Shown: positions 37,200-50,975, numbered from the stretch's first letter. The stretch: 64,000 nucleotides of DNA from Gordionus sp. m RMFG-2023 (GCF_954871325.1 NC_088778.1:806001-870000); one strand, 5' to 3'. Translations and numbers: made by a program. Notes: generated from the sequence alone by a model not told the origin.

Positions 37200-39051
37200 C
37201 AGTGGCGTAGGCATGGAGGGGGGGGAGGGGGGGTTCAACCCCTCCCACCCCCACCCACCCCCTCACTCTCCTCCCCCCTATGAAAAATGAAAAAAAAATT
37301 TTAATTTTAATTTTTTTTTTAAATTTTTTTTAAAATTTTTAATTTTTTTTTAAAATTTTTTAATTTTAATTTAATAAATTCTTAATAAACGCTTGATTTT
37401 TATGTTTTAAATTTATTATAAATAATAATAGATACACACATTTGATTATTTTTATATTTATTAAATAAATTTTATATTATTTTGCATTTCATAAAAGTTG
37501 TCTAGTTTGTCATATTCCATTTTATAAAAATATATATTTCTCATTTTCAATATGAATTTCACACCACCCAAAAAAAGTGAGTTATTTATTCAAACGTATC
37601 ATGATATTGACTCAAAAAATCAAAAAAAAACTAAAAAGATTTTGTCCGACCAGATTCATCGAAAGACAAGAGTCGGTGAAACTCTTTATTGAACTCTATG
37701 ATGTTGTCTTTGCAGCATTAGAATTTTATATATCAAGCAAGGAAAAAGATTCAGCAGATGCCGAAAATCTTTTGCAGGCTATTATTAAGCCACAGTTTTT
37801 AATTTCAATTCAATGTGTTTTATTTTTTATTTAATTATACATATGATTTTAGCAAAATGCTACAAAAAATTGATTTGGATTTAAGGGAGATTATGAATAG
37901 AGCAAAGGATATTGTTGAAATATTAACAAATATCAGAGAGAATGTGGATGAAAAGTTTCATGAAATATATGAAAAAGTAAAGGAGATTGCTAATATGTTT
38001 GGAATTGAAATTTTTAAACCTAGAGTAGTCTCTAGATAATCCAATCGATCAAATATTGATGCATCTACGATTGAGGATTTTTATAAAATAAACATTTTTA
38101 TTCCCCTTATTGATACATTTTTATTTCAATTAGAAAGATTTATTAGTCATAATTATATTTTAAAAAGCTTTTATTTTCTTTTACCGGTTGAGTCTAAACT
38201 GTTGATTACAATTGAAACATGAGAGGATATTTAAAAAAATCTCAGAGTTTTATGCTGATGATTTAGTAGGTTCATATGATAAGTTACTTTGTGATGTCGA
38301 ATTTCGGTATAAAAATCTTAACAGAATAGGGTATTCTTTAGATCAAAAAAATGCTCTGCAGGCCCTTTCCATGTGTAATTGCATTTTAGATTCCCTGCCT
38401 ACTATCAAAACATTATTAATTATTTTAGCTACCTTGCCAAAAGGTCTTTTTCAACTTTAAAAAGGTTAAAAACCTATTTAAGAAACACAACCGGTGAAAA
38501 ACGTTTAAATGGATTAGCACTATTGAAAATTTATAAGGAGATTATTTTAGGTAAAAATTTGATTCTAGATGAATTAGCAAAATCTCAGAGAAAAGTAGAT
38601 CTCTCTTTTTAAATTCAAATCAAAAAATAGCAATAAAATTTTATTTAATATATAATCAATTTTTTTTTGTAAAAAAATTATTATTTATAAGATAATATCA
38701 TCATATTTTTTTAAATACCATTATTTGCATAAGAATTACACATATTTTATATAATTGTAAAAAATTACTTTTTTTTAAATAGAGTCTTTATACATTATAA
38801 TTTTTAATATTAAAATCTGTATTATATAAAATAGCAACATTTTGAAAATATTTTAATTAATAAAAATATATACATGATTAATTAAAGGAATGTAAAATAC
38901 ATAATAAAATACCCTAAAATTTTGTTATATGAAAATATAAAACAATTTTAACAAATCCAAAAATATAAGCAATGAAGTGTTCAAAAAAAATGGGAGGTAT
39001 GGGGGGCTTAAACCCCCCCCCCCCCATGATACAATCCTGGCTACGCCACCG
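37200..39051 (+). mobile_element. Internally shortened hAT transposon with 8-bp target duplication
   Basis: Terminal inverted repeats are CAGTGGCGTAGGCATGG at the left and, read inward from the right, CGGTGGCGTAGCCAGG. A perfect 8-bp duplication CATGCTAG flanks it at 37192-37199 and 39052-39059, the hallmark of hAT insertion. G/C homopolymers sit just inside both ends. At 1.85 kb it retains only the C-terminal half of a transposase, so it is non-autonomous. The arm twin is 1-1828. Confidence 0.92.
37577..38612 (+). pseudogene. hAT transposase C-terminal remnant
   Basis: The residues resemble the C-terminal half of hAT transposases related to the THAP12/'52 kDa repressor' group. Recognisable segments, in order: RFIERQESVKLFIELYDVV, LREIMNRAKDIVEILTNI, IREN-VDE-KFHEIYEKVKE, FIPLIDTFLFQLE, and the dimerisation segment RSFSTLKRLKTYLRNT followed by LNGLALLKIY. 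These lie in three or four frames with an in-frame stop after PRVVSR. The N-terminal zinc finger and the first catalytic region are absent. The same interruptions occur in the twin at 418-1453, so the copy was dead before the haplotypes or duplicates separated. Confidence 0.85.
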
Positions 39052-39059
39052 CATGCTAG

Positions 39060-42000
39060 AATACATTTTTGGTTATAATCGAACTTAAAAATTTAAAAGA
39101 TATTTTTTAAATGGATCTAGATACAGATACAACGTCTAAAATAATATCTAGATACAGATTATTTAATCAAAAATCTATCTAGATACAGATACAGATACCA
39201 CATTTTTATATCTAGATACAGGATCTAGATACTTGTATCTAGATTCTTTAACAACTCTGCTTATTAAAGTTTCTTATCGTTTACCAACAGTTCTTATATT
39301 ATCTACTACTTCAAGCTATCCTCCAATCGTGAGCTTAATTTTGTTATTTTTTTTTATGAAAAATAAATTATGAAATTTGTTAAAATACAATAAAAAATAT
39401 AGTGTAACGTTGGGTGGGCAAACACCGTCAGCAGTGTTTTATCTTACGACTTTAAATTCATGTCACGTGATCTAAATACTCATCTTTTTTGATCTCCCAA
39501 TAATTAACGCCATTTTAAGCCCAAAAATCTAAGTCTGATTTAAAGCAATTAATTATGAACGATACATAAGATAATAGATAATTCTTGAGGAAAAATATTC
39601 TGAATGATTTACAATATTTTTTCTATCTTAAATGAAACCTTGATAAAATTATTTAATGCAAAATAATCTATCATGAATGATATTGGGAAAAAAAAATATA
39701 TTCCCACTCTGGCTGAAAACTACATTTTGATATTTTTTGTTCCAATTTTATTCTCAATAAATTGTAAACTTAATTATATTCGTTGATTATAATTAGTAAT
39801 TTTTTTTTCACTATTTAATAAAAAAAATGGTTTTAAAATGGTTTTTTATAAAAAAATGGTTTTTTAAATAAGAAATTATTCACATAGGCTAACACCGCCC
39901 CCCCCCCTTCCATGCTACTAACGAGTTTTTATTGATCAACGAATGTTTTGATTAAAAATTATGATTTTTTAAAAAAAAGAGAGTCTTTATTGGTTAATGA
40001 AGACACGATTTTTTGAGAGATGATAGCTGGCATATAGATGAACCCATTTATTCCAAAAAAACATATTTGAAAAAAATGCCACTTACGAGATCTTGCAATG
40101 GTGACGAAAAATTATATGAATATAGTATTTCATATATAAAAAACATTAAAAGAGAACTTTAAAAGTAACATGTTACCATAGAGAAGAGTGAATGCTTAGG
40201 AAATTAGATCGCGCTGGAGATGGTGGAATCTTTCGTTGGGGTCACCTGCCAGCTGTCTCCTTTTTGCAAATAAGTCTTACATATTTGAGAGCCTCCTTTC
40301 TAAATATCACTAAGGTGTTAGTAACTATTGATTCTGTCTCTGAGTCCAACATATTTATTTATTTATGGACTTCTACCTATTTGATGGCAGAAAATGAGAG
40401 GTCAGTCTTTACTGCAAAATCAATGTAAATGTAGTCATTGATCAGTGGGAAACCAATCATCCACGGGATAAAGGATATACCAATCCAAGGCGTTTTCATT
40501 TGAAAGAATCGAGGGTTCAAGAATGAATGAATTGTGTTATTTTATTTTATTTTTTAAATAAAATATAATAATTTTTTTTGTTTTCTTTGGTTTAATATTT
40601 TTTCTTATCAGCCTATAGGCCTTTAAATAATAATCTTGTATTCTAACTATTATACCAACAAGTACGTGAAGTTTCCCACAAACGTGTAAAGGTCTCCTCA
40701 TATAAATATAATCCAGTTTGATGGAAATGTGGAATACCTATTAGCGCTTAAACATTTTTTTTTAAAGTTATAAAAATCTGATTTAGTTAAAATTTTAACA
40801 TTTCCAAAATGAGAAGATCATACATGTTAAAGCATTTTTTTTTATATTATAGCTTTACACTTACAGTTGTATTTTAATATCATAATAATAAATAATCAAC
40901 TTCTGTAAGATTTACATATGTAAAAGCTTCTTTTGATCAAATGTTGAAGACTCTATTTCCATCATCTAGAGTTGCCAGAATGTATATCTTAATAAGAAAA
41001 AATATTTACTAATAAGTTGAGCATTAAGAATTCATACAAATGTTGCAAAATACAACAAAAGTTGAGATTTTCAATTTTAATAATTACTTCACAATTTATT
41101 TTATTTTTTAAACATCAACTCTTATATATTCTCCCTAAAACGTAAAACATTAGTAAAGAATTTTCTTTGCTAAGGAAGTTCTTCATACTACACTTACATA
41201 TCGGGATACTCATTTATTTAAAAATATATTAGGTATCACAACAAACATCCTTGAACTAAAGCATTGTTAAATTTAAGATATTACAATCACTATTCTATTG
41301 ATCGATTGATTTATCATTTATAAAATACGTATAAATAAACCATGGCGCCTAAAAAATGTAAATAACCAATCTTCAATTTAAAAACAAAAATAATATGGTA
41401 CAATAATATCTAAAAAATACTCGGTATTATTTTGGCAATAAATAAATTATATAATACTAAAAAAATTATAAAAAATTTGTTTAAAATCTTTAAAAAAATT
41501 TTAAAATTATATTCATAGAAACAGTCAATTTCTAAAGAGAGGAGGGGTTTTCCTCCTTTCTTATTTACAACAACGATAAGAAATAGCAATATATATACAA
41601 ATCAAAGTATTTTTTTAACTTTGTTTTCAGAAAAATGATGTGATTTTGAATTAGTTCTTTGTAAGCCAGGCAAAAAAAATAATGAGCCGGGCCGGAAAAC
41701 TGAAAAATAATGAGAATAAACACAACAATTAATTTTATTCATTATATTAATAATCAATCCTATTCCTAATGAAATAAAAAATATTATATATTTATAATTA
41801 AAAAAAATTATAAATTATAAAAATTGTTATATTTCAAAATTTAATATTTATTTAATATTATTAGGTAAAATAAAAATTTATGATTATTTTTATTATATAA
41901 ATTTTTATTTATTTAATTTAGACTTATAGAATAAATTATTTACATTTTCCGGCCAGCCGACAAGTCAATCGGTTCAGCAATTTCGGCCTGGGGTCATAGT

Positions 42001-42824
42001 TCGTTCTGAATTTGGAGCCAATTTCTACAAGCTCGACTTGAATTCGGGGTGAAAAAAATTTAATATTTAAAAACATTACTACTTAATTTATTTATAAAAT
42101 AATAGTGTGTGGTTTATTTCACATAGTGTCCATTTGCAATATATAAGTTAGTACTCTTGGATTAGATAGTTATTTAAGAAGATGCTATGTGTTGAAAAGG
42201 GGGAGAAGGCACTATATGACAAGATAACTAATCCTTTTTTTCAATATATAGAAGTTTTACTAAGTGGTTTAGATAAAAATACAATTTTGATGAAGAAACA
42301 TCATGCCAAAAGAATCTACCATATTATAAAATTTAATTGCACTGACGATTTAAAAATATAAAATTTAATTGCCCAGAAAAATAAATTTATATATCTCTCA
42401 TTTTTATATTATATGACTTCACTAAATGACCCTAATCGCACCTATATCATATGCTCTTGTGGATGTTGTTTTTACTAGTGTTTACTGGATAAAATGAGCA
42501 TATCTTTTATTTACGCTAGAAATTTTGACAATAATTTATTATTATAATCAAGTAAAAATTACTATCCACATCCTTAAAAATAACTTATAATTCTTTATAA
42601 TTATGGCCTAGTTACAAGCATTGTCGTCACATTCCAAATAATAAAACGACTTTTGAATCCCCTCAGAAATTATATATTCAATATTGACCTTGAAAGTCTA
42701 TTAATAAATTAGAATAAATATTTTAAATATTTTCTCAATACTATCTTCTGCATTTAGATTCTATGTTTAAAAAAAATTAATATATATAGATAAGAAAAAT
42801 TTTGATTTATTCTTGGGTTATGCC
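39060..42824. other. AT-rich region to the contig end, no supported gene
   Basis: 39112-39256 repeats TCTAGATACAGATA-type words and ends CTTTAACAACTCTG, which read inward is the hAT-like terminus CAGAGTTGTTAAAG. A 78-codon frame at 40192-40428 has no recognised domain. 41660-42010 has isolated GCCGGGCCGG and CCGGCCAGCCG patches resembling the GC-patch repeat family. Otherwise nothing is seen. Confidence 0.4.
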
Positions 42825-42834
42825 NNNNNNNNNN
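42825..42834. other. Assembly gap (10 N), contig 2/contig 3 join
   Basis: Ten unresolved bases between the end of contig 2 and the start of contig 3, about 70 bases before the GATAAAGTG array. Confidence 0.99.
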
Positions 42835-42902
42835 AGTTACAGTTATTTTTGGCCAAAATGTAACTAGTTACCTTAACATCACTATTAAACTGTAGTCTTT
42901 TT

Positions 42903-43108
42903 ATCGACGTGATAAAGCACTTGATAAAGTGTCACGTTATGTGACAAATTATCAAATGAGTATATAAAGTGCACTTAATAAAGTGCCAAATTATCAAATG
43001 ACTGATAAAGTATTAAATTATGATAAAGTGTCATATGATATAGATGTTAAAGTGACAAATTATCAAATGACTGATAAAGTGTCGCGTGATAAAGTGTCCC
43101 TAGGCGAA
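42903..43108. repeat. GATAAAGTG / CAAATTATCAAATGA repeat array
   Basis: Irregular alternation of GATAAAGTG(T)C and ACAAATTATCAAATGA words; the reverse complement of 16776-16966. Homology between the two arm copies fades just outside it. Confidence 0.8.
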
Positions 43109-46100
43109 TTTACGATAGTAGTAGTATATAGTTAAGCATTACTTCATTTTATTATAATATTTTTGCTTAAATTTTTATACTAAAACTTGGTTCGGGATAA
43201 AGATCATAACCCAATACATCATATGGTTTAGGTTAATCGCTAATATTTTTAAAAAAAAAATTAGGTAAAGTTTAGTTTAGTTTTAAAATCAACCATTTTT
43301 TTTATTTTTTTTGTATTTCTCGTGGATATATTTATTGGAAATTTTTTTCCTACTAATAAATTAATTTTCTAAAAATAAATAAATATTTTTCTATAGAATC
43401 TTAAAAAAAAATGAGGATGGAATCATTTTCCTGGATATTCATTTTCTGGCGAATTTTCTGATAAATTTCTTAATTTTCCTGTGGATTTTTACTTCCGGGG
43501 AATTATTTTCCTAAATTTTTAATTGATATCCCTGCCTCACCCCTAATATATTTATTCTATCTCTAGCCTACCTCCTACTCTACTCCTTAAATTACTAACT
43601 CCCACCACCCCTTAAAAAAATTGGAAGCAAGTTCCAAGTAGTCATGGGGGTCCTGCAACACGCGATGGGTGGTAGGAATTAATTATGTCATTTTAAAAAA
43701 ATCGCCCTCTTAATAACGTAAATATTCAATGTTATAGCAATCGTTCGAGAGGTGAGGGTTCAGCATCGTTGGCTTAAGAAGGTCTAAATATCTCAGGATT
43801 GGCGCAAGAGGTAAGAACTCAAGCGGATAAACCGACTTAACAAAGTAGATCATAATGGGACACAAGAGAGTCTGAATGTATTTTGAAATAACTCACCCCT
43901 TTGAGAAAAGCCGGAATCTTCTTTAACCGAAAAGCGACAACTGGTACAATAGTTATAATAAAAGCTGTTGGCGATAGCTCGTACATTAGAATCTTGCATT
44001 GGGACCTATTTTTAAAAATTTTCTCCCACCAATCCGATCCAGGAAATATTAATTTTTTCAAAGGTCAGAAGTGTAATCCGATCAGAAATTTTCCGCGCGT
44101 TAACAGTTACCAAAATGTGAGCACGATACATGACTACGTTTTCGAATAACCTAAATTTTAATTTATCGGTTTAAATAATATATACAATTTTTTTTAAAAT
44201 AAAATAATATTATATTTTTGTCCGAATTTAATTTTGATCAAAAAATTATAATGAAATAAATAATTATTATCCAATCGCTCTCTCTTCTTATAATTAAAAT
44301 TTAAAAAAAAATATTAATTTGTGTAGTTTTTTTTTTTAAAAAAAAAATTTTTTTCCTACATTTTAAATATTAAATTGGTAAATTAAATCTCAAAAAATTA
44401 AATATAATAATCATAAACCTGGAAAAAAAATCCCCGATTAAAATATTTAAATATAGTGTGAGTCTAGTGACTATCATCTATGAGAAAAATCTCCAGAAGT
44501 TGCTAAGTGAGCCGTTAGCAACCCTAAATTTTTGAATTTTGTGGTTAGCGAGGAGTAGATATGGTGAAGTACAGTTACTAGAGGGGCTGCAAAATATCTT
44601 GACCCTAAAACCCGGTCTATTCATTGACTCGTGGGGTTGGGTCGGGTTATAGCGATTAATTTTTTTAATCGGGTTGAGCTTGTTCTGGGATAGCGGGTTT
44701 TCATAAACATGTTTTAGCCGCTTAAGCCATACACTTAATTTTAGAAATCTACTATATATCTAGTGTCTCTATTTTTTTTTTTATTAATAAGTCAATTTCT
44801 TATCGCGAATAAAAAAAAGTATCGAATACAATTTTTAATGTATTTGATACATCACGTGTTCTCCCTTAGTTTATTATTTTTTTTATCAAATAATTAATCA
44901 AAATATAAACAAAATATGAGATTAGGACCCCCTCAACGAAACTCGAGGGTTATGGGGGGGGGGGGGGGTGATTGACAATACGTGAACCAATTAATATACG
45001 AAATATAAATAATGGACGTAGTTCATCTTGTTTATATATAAAAATTATCGCCCGTAAATATGGCTTTTTAATAAAAAAATAATTAGGAGATGCGGCTTTT
45101 TGTCGATTATGAAGACGTCATTGGAATCTTCTCCGCTACGAAATTAACGTAATAAAAATGATCGAACGAATAAGAATAAAAAAGTATTTCCTTCCGGTTA
45201 TTAAAATTTCCCTTCAACACTGTATTATGATTTTAGTATTTCATGGTTGATTTGTGATAGCGTAAATTTTAATTGAGTCAGGTGGGCTCGGAGGTTAACT
45301 AATCATGAAATATTTTGGTATATCGTGATTGGTTGATTTATAGATTGTTTGTAAAACCCGGCAGATCGGTTCAAATCAATCAAAGTCGGTTTCGAATCCG
45401 AGTCGTTAAATTCGGATAAAAATACTTACTCTCTCTCTCTCTTAGCCGGATTTAAACCGACGATTTTAAAAATTTATTTTGGAATTGGTGAGTTTTTATT
45501 TTTCTCGTGGATATTATTTTCAAAAAATACCCAAAAAATATTTTAATTTAAACCCCCCCCCTCAGATGTTTTATAATTTTTTTATTTGTCAAATAAAAAA
45601 AAATTTCTCGAAATTTGATAGGAACCAATGAATGACATATAATGATACCTAGACTGATGATTCGTTCATAATGTATTTAATGGCGTCGTGGAATGCAAAT
45701 CAGCTGGAACCCGCCATTTTGGTAACCCGAATAATAAATTAATTCTCGTTCTTGCCTTCCTCATAATCTCGATGGATCGGGCAATTCTTTAAAATAAGTT
45801 TATGTCAGAACATAGGAATAAATCGGACCTCTCGTTAAAATGGCGTGCCCAGCTGTTTTTTTATTGATCTACACCTTTCATGAATGGCACGTCAGTCTAG
45901 ATATCATTTTATATGTCATTGAATAGGAATCTATATAAAAATAAATAAGAAGCCTGATACGACTAAATTAATCTCAAAATTAATCGTATTTTATAAATTT
46001 AATTTAATTAATTTTAATTACGAATTTTGCAACAAAAAAAAATTTAATTTCTAATTCCGGGTCACAAGTGCCATAAATTATTTAAAATGTAATTATAAAC

Positions 46101-46299
46101 TTTGGGAGCAATTACTTTTTATTTTAATCGATTACAAAATTGATTTTTTTAAAAAACGGCGATATGATAAATAATTATTTAAATTAATTAGTAATAAATA
46201 TTTAAAACGAATAATTTTGAAAATCGATTATAATCGTAATTGAAATTTAAACTTAAAAATATAAAATAATTCTTTTATAATTTGATTTTAAAAAAAATA
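43109..46299. other. Upstream region of GPCR B, no supported gene
   Basis: Mirrors 13569-16775. It contains a G homopolymer near 44955, GGGTTGGGTCGGG-like words near 44635, and the CT dinucleotide run at about 45430-45443. No gene is seen. Confidence 0.45.
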
Positions 46300-47631
46300 A
46301 TGATTGGAATCATCAATAAAACAATCGGAGGGAACGTGACAGATATCACTTCCGGTATTTTGAAGGACATTGTCGGTAGGCATAGGGAGCTCAACGAAAA
46401 GGTGGTGAAGCATCTGTGCGTCATCGTAGCATTTGGGATCCCCGGTAATCTCCTGACGATTTTCATGGTGATTTCTAAGAGACTCCGTCAGGTTCAGCAA
46501 AGATCGCGATTCTATTTCGTAACTCTGGCATTGGCAAACATATTAATATTAACGGTTTTAATTCCATGGGTGGCTTACGATAGTAATAATTTAAAAAGCC
46601 AATATACGCTAATTTTTAGCGTATGGTTCGCCAAATTTGAGTGGTTCTTCGAAGACAGCATCACCTGTTTCATAGATTATCTCCTGGCGCTGATGTCCCT
46701 GGATCGCATGTTCGCTATTGCGTATCCGTTTCTATATTCTAATTTATTCAGAATTCGAAATATCAAAAGAAACGTGTACGTTATCCTACTCCTCAGCATA
46801 ATATTATCACTACCATTCTTGAATTATTATCAAGTAAAACGCATTCTCTGGTTCCACCAAACAAATGATACGACATTAAACAACACGGAGAGGGCTATTC
46901 CATCTTCCACCCTAATATCCCATGATCACAAATATTTATTGAACATCGGCCCGATCTACACTTACACATTTAACGATAAAATGGAAAAATTCTCCTCCAT
47001 ATTCGATAAAATTAGCGCCGTGATTACGAATTTGCTTCCTTGCCTCATCACGTTAACTAGCAACGTTATAACCGCTATCCTATTTTATAGGCGTTCCAAG
47101 ACTGGTTCGAGGAGAATAAAAATACCCTCATTCAGAGTCAGCCGCCTGGAAAAATATTTTAATTCCAAAATTCTCCTAAGATTCAAAGAATACACGATTT
47201 CGAATCCTAAAATGCTCATAAATAGCATCTCCTCTCTCAGAAATGTGAATAAGATAAACAATGCTGAGAATCCTAAACAATCGAACTTATCTTTGCAAGC
47301 CATTTCGAATGGCAACCAAGTCTTACCGTGCTCAATGGTGGCATCGTCATCTTCGAGAATAGACTTGGTGAAAGAGAGAAACAGGAATTTTACGATACTA
47401 ACAGGATGCTTGAGTTTGGTATCTGTCACGTTTTCTCTGCCTTGGCTCATCTTCATATTTCGAAAGCTTCCAAAGTGGGAAGATGATTTTTTGATGTCCG
47501 ATTCTAACCTACAATTCTTCGTGTACGTAATGATGTACAGTCAATACTCTATTTATCCCTACTTGATTATCCTGACTACACCTCTTTATAGGAAATATCT
47601 ATTCAAACATATTTTATGCCATTGTTGTTAG
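46300..47631 (+). CDS. Rhodopsin-like GPCR 'B' (orphan, single exon)
   Basis: Intact 443-residue receptor. The ATG at 46300 begins the shared MIGIINKTIGGNVT N-terminus with glycosylation sites at N6 and N12. TM1 has GIPGN, TM2 LALAN, TM3 exit SLDRMFAIAYPF, TM6 FSLPWLIFIF and TM7 YPYLIILTTPLYRKYL. As in the other members, the usual TM2 Asp, the DRY Tyr and NPxxY are altered. It differs from its arm twin (12224-13568) in the second extracellular loop, being shorter and reading THISHD-like rather than KLSPDH, and in one third-loop patch. It is most similar to receptor E, with which it shares about 2 kb including flanks. Odd point: TM3 start reads WFAKFEWF where all others have WFGKFEWF. Confidence 0.94.
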   Translation: MIGIINKTIGGNVTDITSGILKDIVGRHRELNEKVVKHLCVIVAFGIPGNLLTIFMVISKRLRQVQQRSRFYFVTLALANILILTVLIPWVAYDSNNLKSQYTLIFSVWFAKFEWFFEDSITCFIDYLLALMSLDRMFAIAYPFLYSNLFRIRNIKRNVYVILLLSIILSLPFLNYYQVKRILWFHQTNDTTLNNTERAIPSSTLISHDHKYLLNIGPIYTYTFNDKMEKFSSIFDKISAVITNLLPCLITLTSNVITAILFYRRSKTGSRRIKIPSFRVSRLEKYFNSKILLRFKEYTISNPKMLINSISSLRNVNKINNAENPKQSNLSLQAISNGNQVLPCSMVASSSSRIDLVKERNRNFTILTGCLSLVSVTFSLPWLIFIFRKLPKWEDDFLMSDSNLQFFVYVMMYSQYSIYPYLIILTTPLYRKYLFKHILCHCC

Positions 47632-48559
47632 CTAACGAAGATTTCGCTAATTTTTAAGATAACATTGTTTGAGATAATATGAAATATCTCTTCCCCCCCC
47701 CCCCCCAATTTATTTTATGATCAAACACATTTAATATGTATATAATATATATATATATATATGTATTTGTTAGTTATATAGTTTTATAGGATTGAGTAGC
47801 AAATAAATTTTATAAATTTTAAACTAATTCAAACAAAATTGATTGTGATCTATAAGGACCTCTTATAAAAAGCTCAATTTTTGATTATGATCTCGTTAAA
47901 TAGCTCATTCATGAATTTATGAGTTCAAAATTGATTCGGCATCAGGTTTAAAAGATACAAAAAAAATATATTAAGTCTAGTTCTTTGCTTTAAAGAATAT
48001 ATATATTCCTATTAGGACTCAAACTTGTGTTACTAAATGAGAAAGATGAGAAAGCGTAAGCCAAACAGTAGAATTATTCTGAGACCTAACTCAAATAAAT
48101 CCTACCTGACTTGATTCTCTTGTGATTCCCTAAATCCTATTTATTTTTTATTTTTTCCTTTTTAGAGAATTCTTGTTTGAAATTGAATGTGAATTATAAA
48201 CTATAAAAACAATATTAAACAAAACAAATCTTTAATCTAGTCGATATTTTATATCCTTATAAAGCCATTTTGTTTTTATTAATTCTTTAATAATTTTTTA
48301 TTATTAACTTAAATTTAACTTTTATTATATATATATATATATAAATATAATTTTTAGTAATTTAAAAATAAAATATAATACAATATCATGATCAGGAAAA
48401 ATGTAATAAAAAAAATAATATTATTCCAATCAAAACACTAAAAAATTTCTCATTATTTAATTCATGGTCTTCTTTTCCACATGTTTTATTTTATGGTGAT
48501 CAATTTATGTAATGCATATTGACTCCTGGGAATTTTCATCCCAAATTTAAACATGATTT
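47632..48559. other. 3' flank of GPCR B, shared with the E duplication
   Basis: Equivalent to 11290-12223. It has a C homopolymer at about 47692-47706, a TA microsatellite and the AT-rich words shared with 54655-55237. No gene is seen. Confidence 0.6.
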
Positions 48560-49600
48560 TTGAACTCCTCTAGGGAATTCTCTCTTGGAGTAGGAACGAC
48601 GCTTATATTTAAGAAAACCCTCTTTACCGATAGGCGCTACGAACAACTCCACTTACATAACCGAGTTTGTCCAAACATGAATTTCTCAAAAATTAAGCAA
48701 CGACGCCAACGCTTATATCGAAAAATACAAAGTTTCTTCGACATCAGTAAGATTTCCATCAGAAAATTTATCAACATTGGAGCGATCTATACGGAAGCAG
48801 ATCTCTTTGACCCCATCGCCTATCTTGATAAAATTTAAACTTACAATCCCTCCAAAGATCTATAATGCCAAGCTCTCCGAGTATGCTGCCGTGCAAACAA
48901 AGAAGAGACGTATAAGACATGGGTCATGGGATAGCCAGACTCAACAAAGAATGCAAATTCAGTGGTACTCAACACATTATTGAAAAGGTCAAAGTGGCCA
49001 CTATTTTCAAAAAGATAAGGAGAGAAGTCAAAGAGCACTATGACTATAGAGGATGTCAACGATCTAGGTTTAGAAGAAGATATTAGGAACATGGCGAGGG
49101 TAGAAGCTATACATTTGGATCACCTCGAACACGAGAGGGATAAAGTATCTGGGCAAAGCTAAGAATATCTATGAGGCCAAGAAACCTAAACAGGACTCAA
49201 GTACATGTGACAAATCTCTTGTAAGATACGTCGCCTCCACCAAGTAACAGCTCCTGTACGATAACCGCCACGATAATCGCTACCACAATAGTCGCGGCAG
49301 CCGTTTCGGTAATCGCTACAATAACAGTTATGCCAATCACTACGTCGACCGTTATGACGATCGTTTTTACAACCATTACAACTCTCGCTATGACAACCTA
49401 CATGACAAACGTTGTGACCATTGTAAAAACTGTTATTCACGTGATTATAAAAGCAGAGGTCTACATTAATACAACTATCCACCTCGCGATATCACAGACT
49501 CAATTCTTAAAACAGCAATGGCTTTCCCAAATTTTTACCTATGCCCAATTACTAAAACAAAGGCAACTATAATATTAAGAGGTCTTGTAATAATAAAGGT
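48560..49600 (+). other. Decayed coding-like block
   Basis: Plus-strand reading gives Lys/Arg/Gln-rich then Asn/Arg/Tyr/Asp/His-rich stretches with a CDHCKNC cluster near 49420. It is broken in this copy and in 10241-11290. It may be the fossil of a Gag-like nucleic-acid-binding protein or a decayed host gene. No terminal repeats were recognised, and I cannot name a family. Confidence 0.35.
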
Positions 49601-50975
49601 CAAAAATGCTTCTAATACTTCTAAATAATTGTGTACATTTATCTCCTAAACTCCATTTATTATTTTAATTGTATGAATGATATATTTTCTAAACTGTAGT
49701 AGATATTATCAACGAAAATCTAATATTGTTGAAGCAATGAATGACACCAATAGAATATTTAACTGAGCTGAGGCAGGTGCCATAGACATTTTTTTAGGTC
49801 AACTTTAATAATTTTTTAAGTTTGAATGATAAACTAAATATTAAAATTAATAAACTCAAGCTTATCATCAATGACATTTTTGCTTTATATCAATAAGTAA
49901 TCTTTAAGCTGTCATCAATTACCTGTCAACAGTTGAGCGACACCAATAATATTTTTGGAATTTGTATAAAAAAATTAATCTTTTTTTAGAGTCTAATATG
50001 TCTCACCATCATTAGAGCCTTCCAGCAATTTCCAAGCAATTTTATCGACCTATTAAAATTTTCAACTTTAAAAGAATTTCAATATTCTTTTAAATCTAAG
50101 AACTGGATAATAACACTTTTATTAATAACTACCTGTACAAATGAAAAATTATTTTCCTTCTTTGGGCTACGCAGAAAAGTTATTTATAGGAAACATTTAA
50201 CCATAGATTATTTCTTAAATATGATAAGAGAATATCAATCCCTTTCTAAATGAAGTCATTAAAGAAATGGATAAGAGGATATTTAAGATTAGATAAAAAA
50301 TATATAAAGATAAATGTGCATATTTTGATCGAATTTATTATCAATATTAATAAGAAAATTTATAATAGTTTTATTATTAATAGCAAACACTATCTGAAAT
50401 TTTGATAGATATTATAAAAAATTATTTATAATCTTTTTTGTATTTTTTGTGGTAAAATAATGAATTCTTAATTGCGATTTATATTCGAAATAAATCTTTG
50501 ATTTTTGCTTAAAATTAAAGATTTTGTATACATTAAAATTAGCAAGCAAATCTTTTAGGCTTTTTGATAATTATAAGAAGTCATTATATTTATTTTATCG
50601 TTAATGGTTAAAAAGTATAAAATTTTATAATTTAATTAAAAAAAATTATTGTATGTCAAATTTTGTTATTATTTTAATATATAAAAATAAAAATATGAGT
50701 TTTTTTAGATAAACCAGACCAATGGTCAGTCAAAGGGTCAAATGCCCGTTAATAGAGACAGGGGTGTAGTTAGCGGGGGGGGGGTAGAAGAGAAATCCCT
50801 CATCCCACAGACCTAAATTGGAAGAACAGTATCGACAGCTGAGAATTATGCAAGATTATAAAAAAATAAGATTGTAGTCTGAGTTTTTTAACTCATAAAA
50901 CATATAAAAGAAGTCAAATCTTGAAGCGTCTTATAGAATAGGAATTTGGTTAGAACTTTCATTTAGATTTCCTTA
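49601..50975. other. AT-rich region, no supported gene
   Basis: Mirrors 8816-10240 up to the Tigger target site; it includes a G homopolymer near 50776. Nothing else is seen. Confidence 0.5.

Larger units (their letters stand above)
30446..39029. repeat. Inverted arm A, right copy (contig 2)
   Basis: This is the partner of 1-8805 in reverse orientation. It carries the same order of features: 84-bp repeat, SINE, MITE, microsatellite, GPCR A and hAT. Here the GPCR is intact, and the AAAG/TTTC tract is about three times longer than in the left copy. The copy of the arm continues past the point where the window cuts the left one. Confidence 0.93.
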
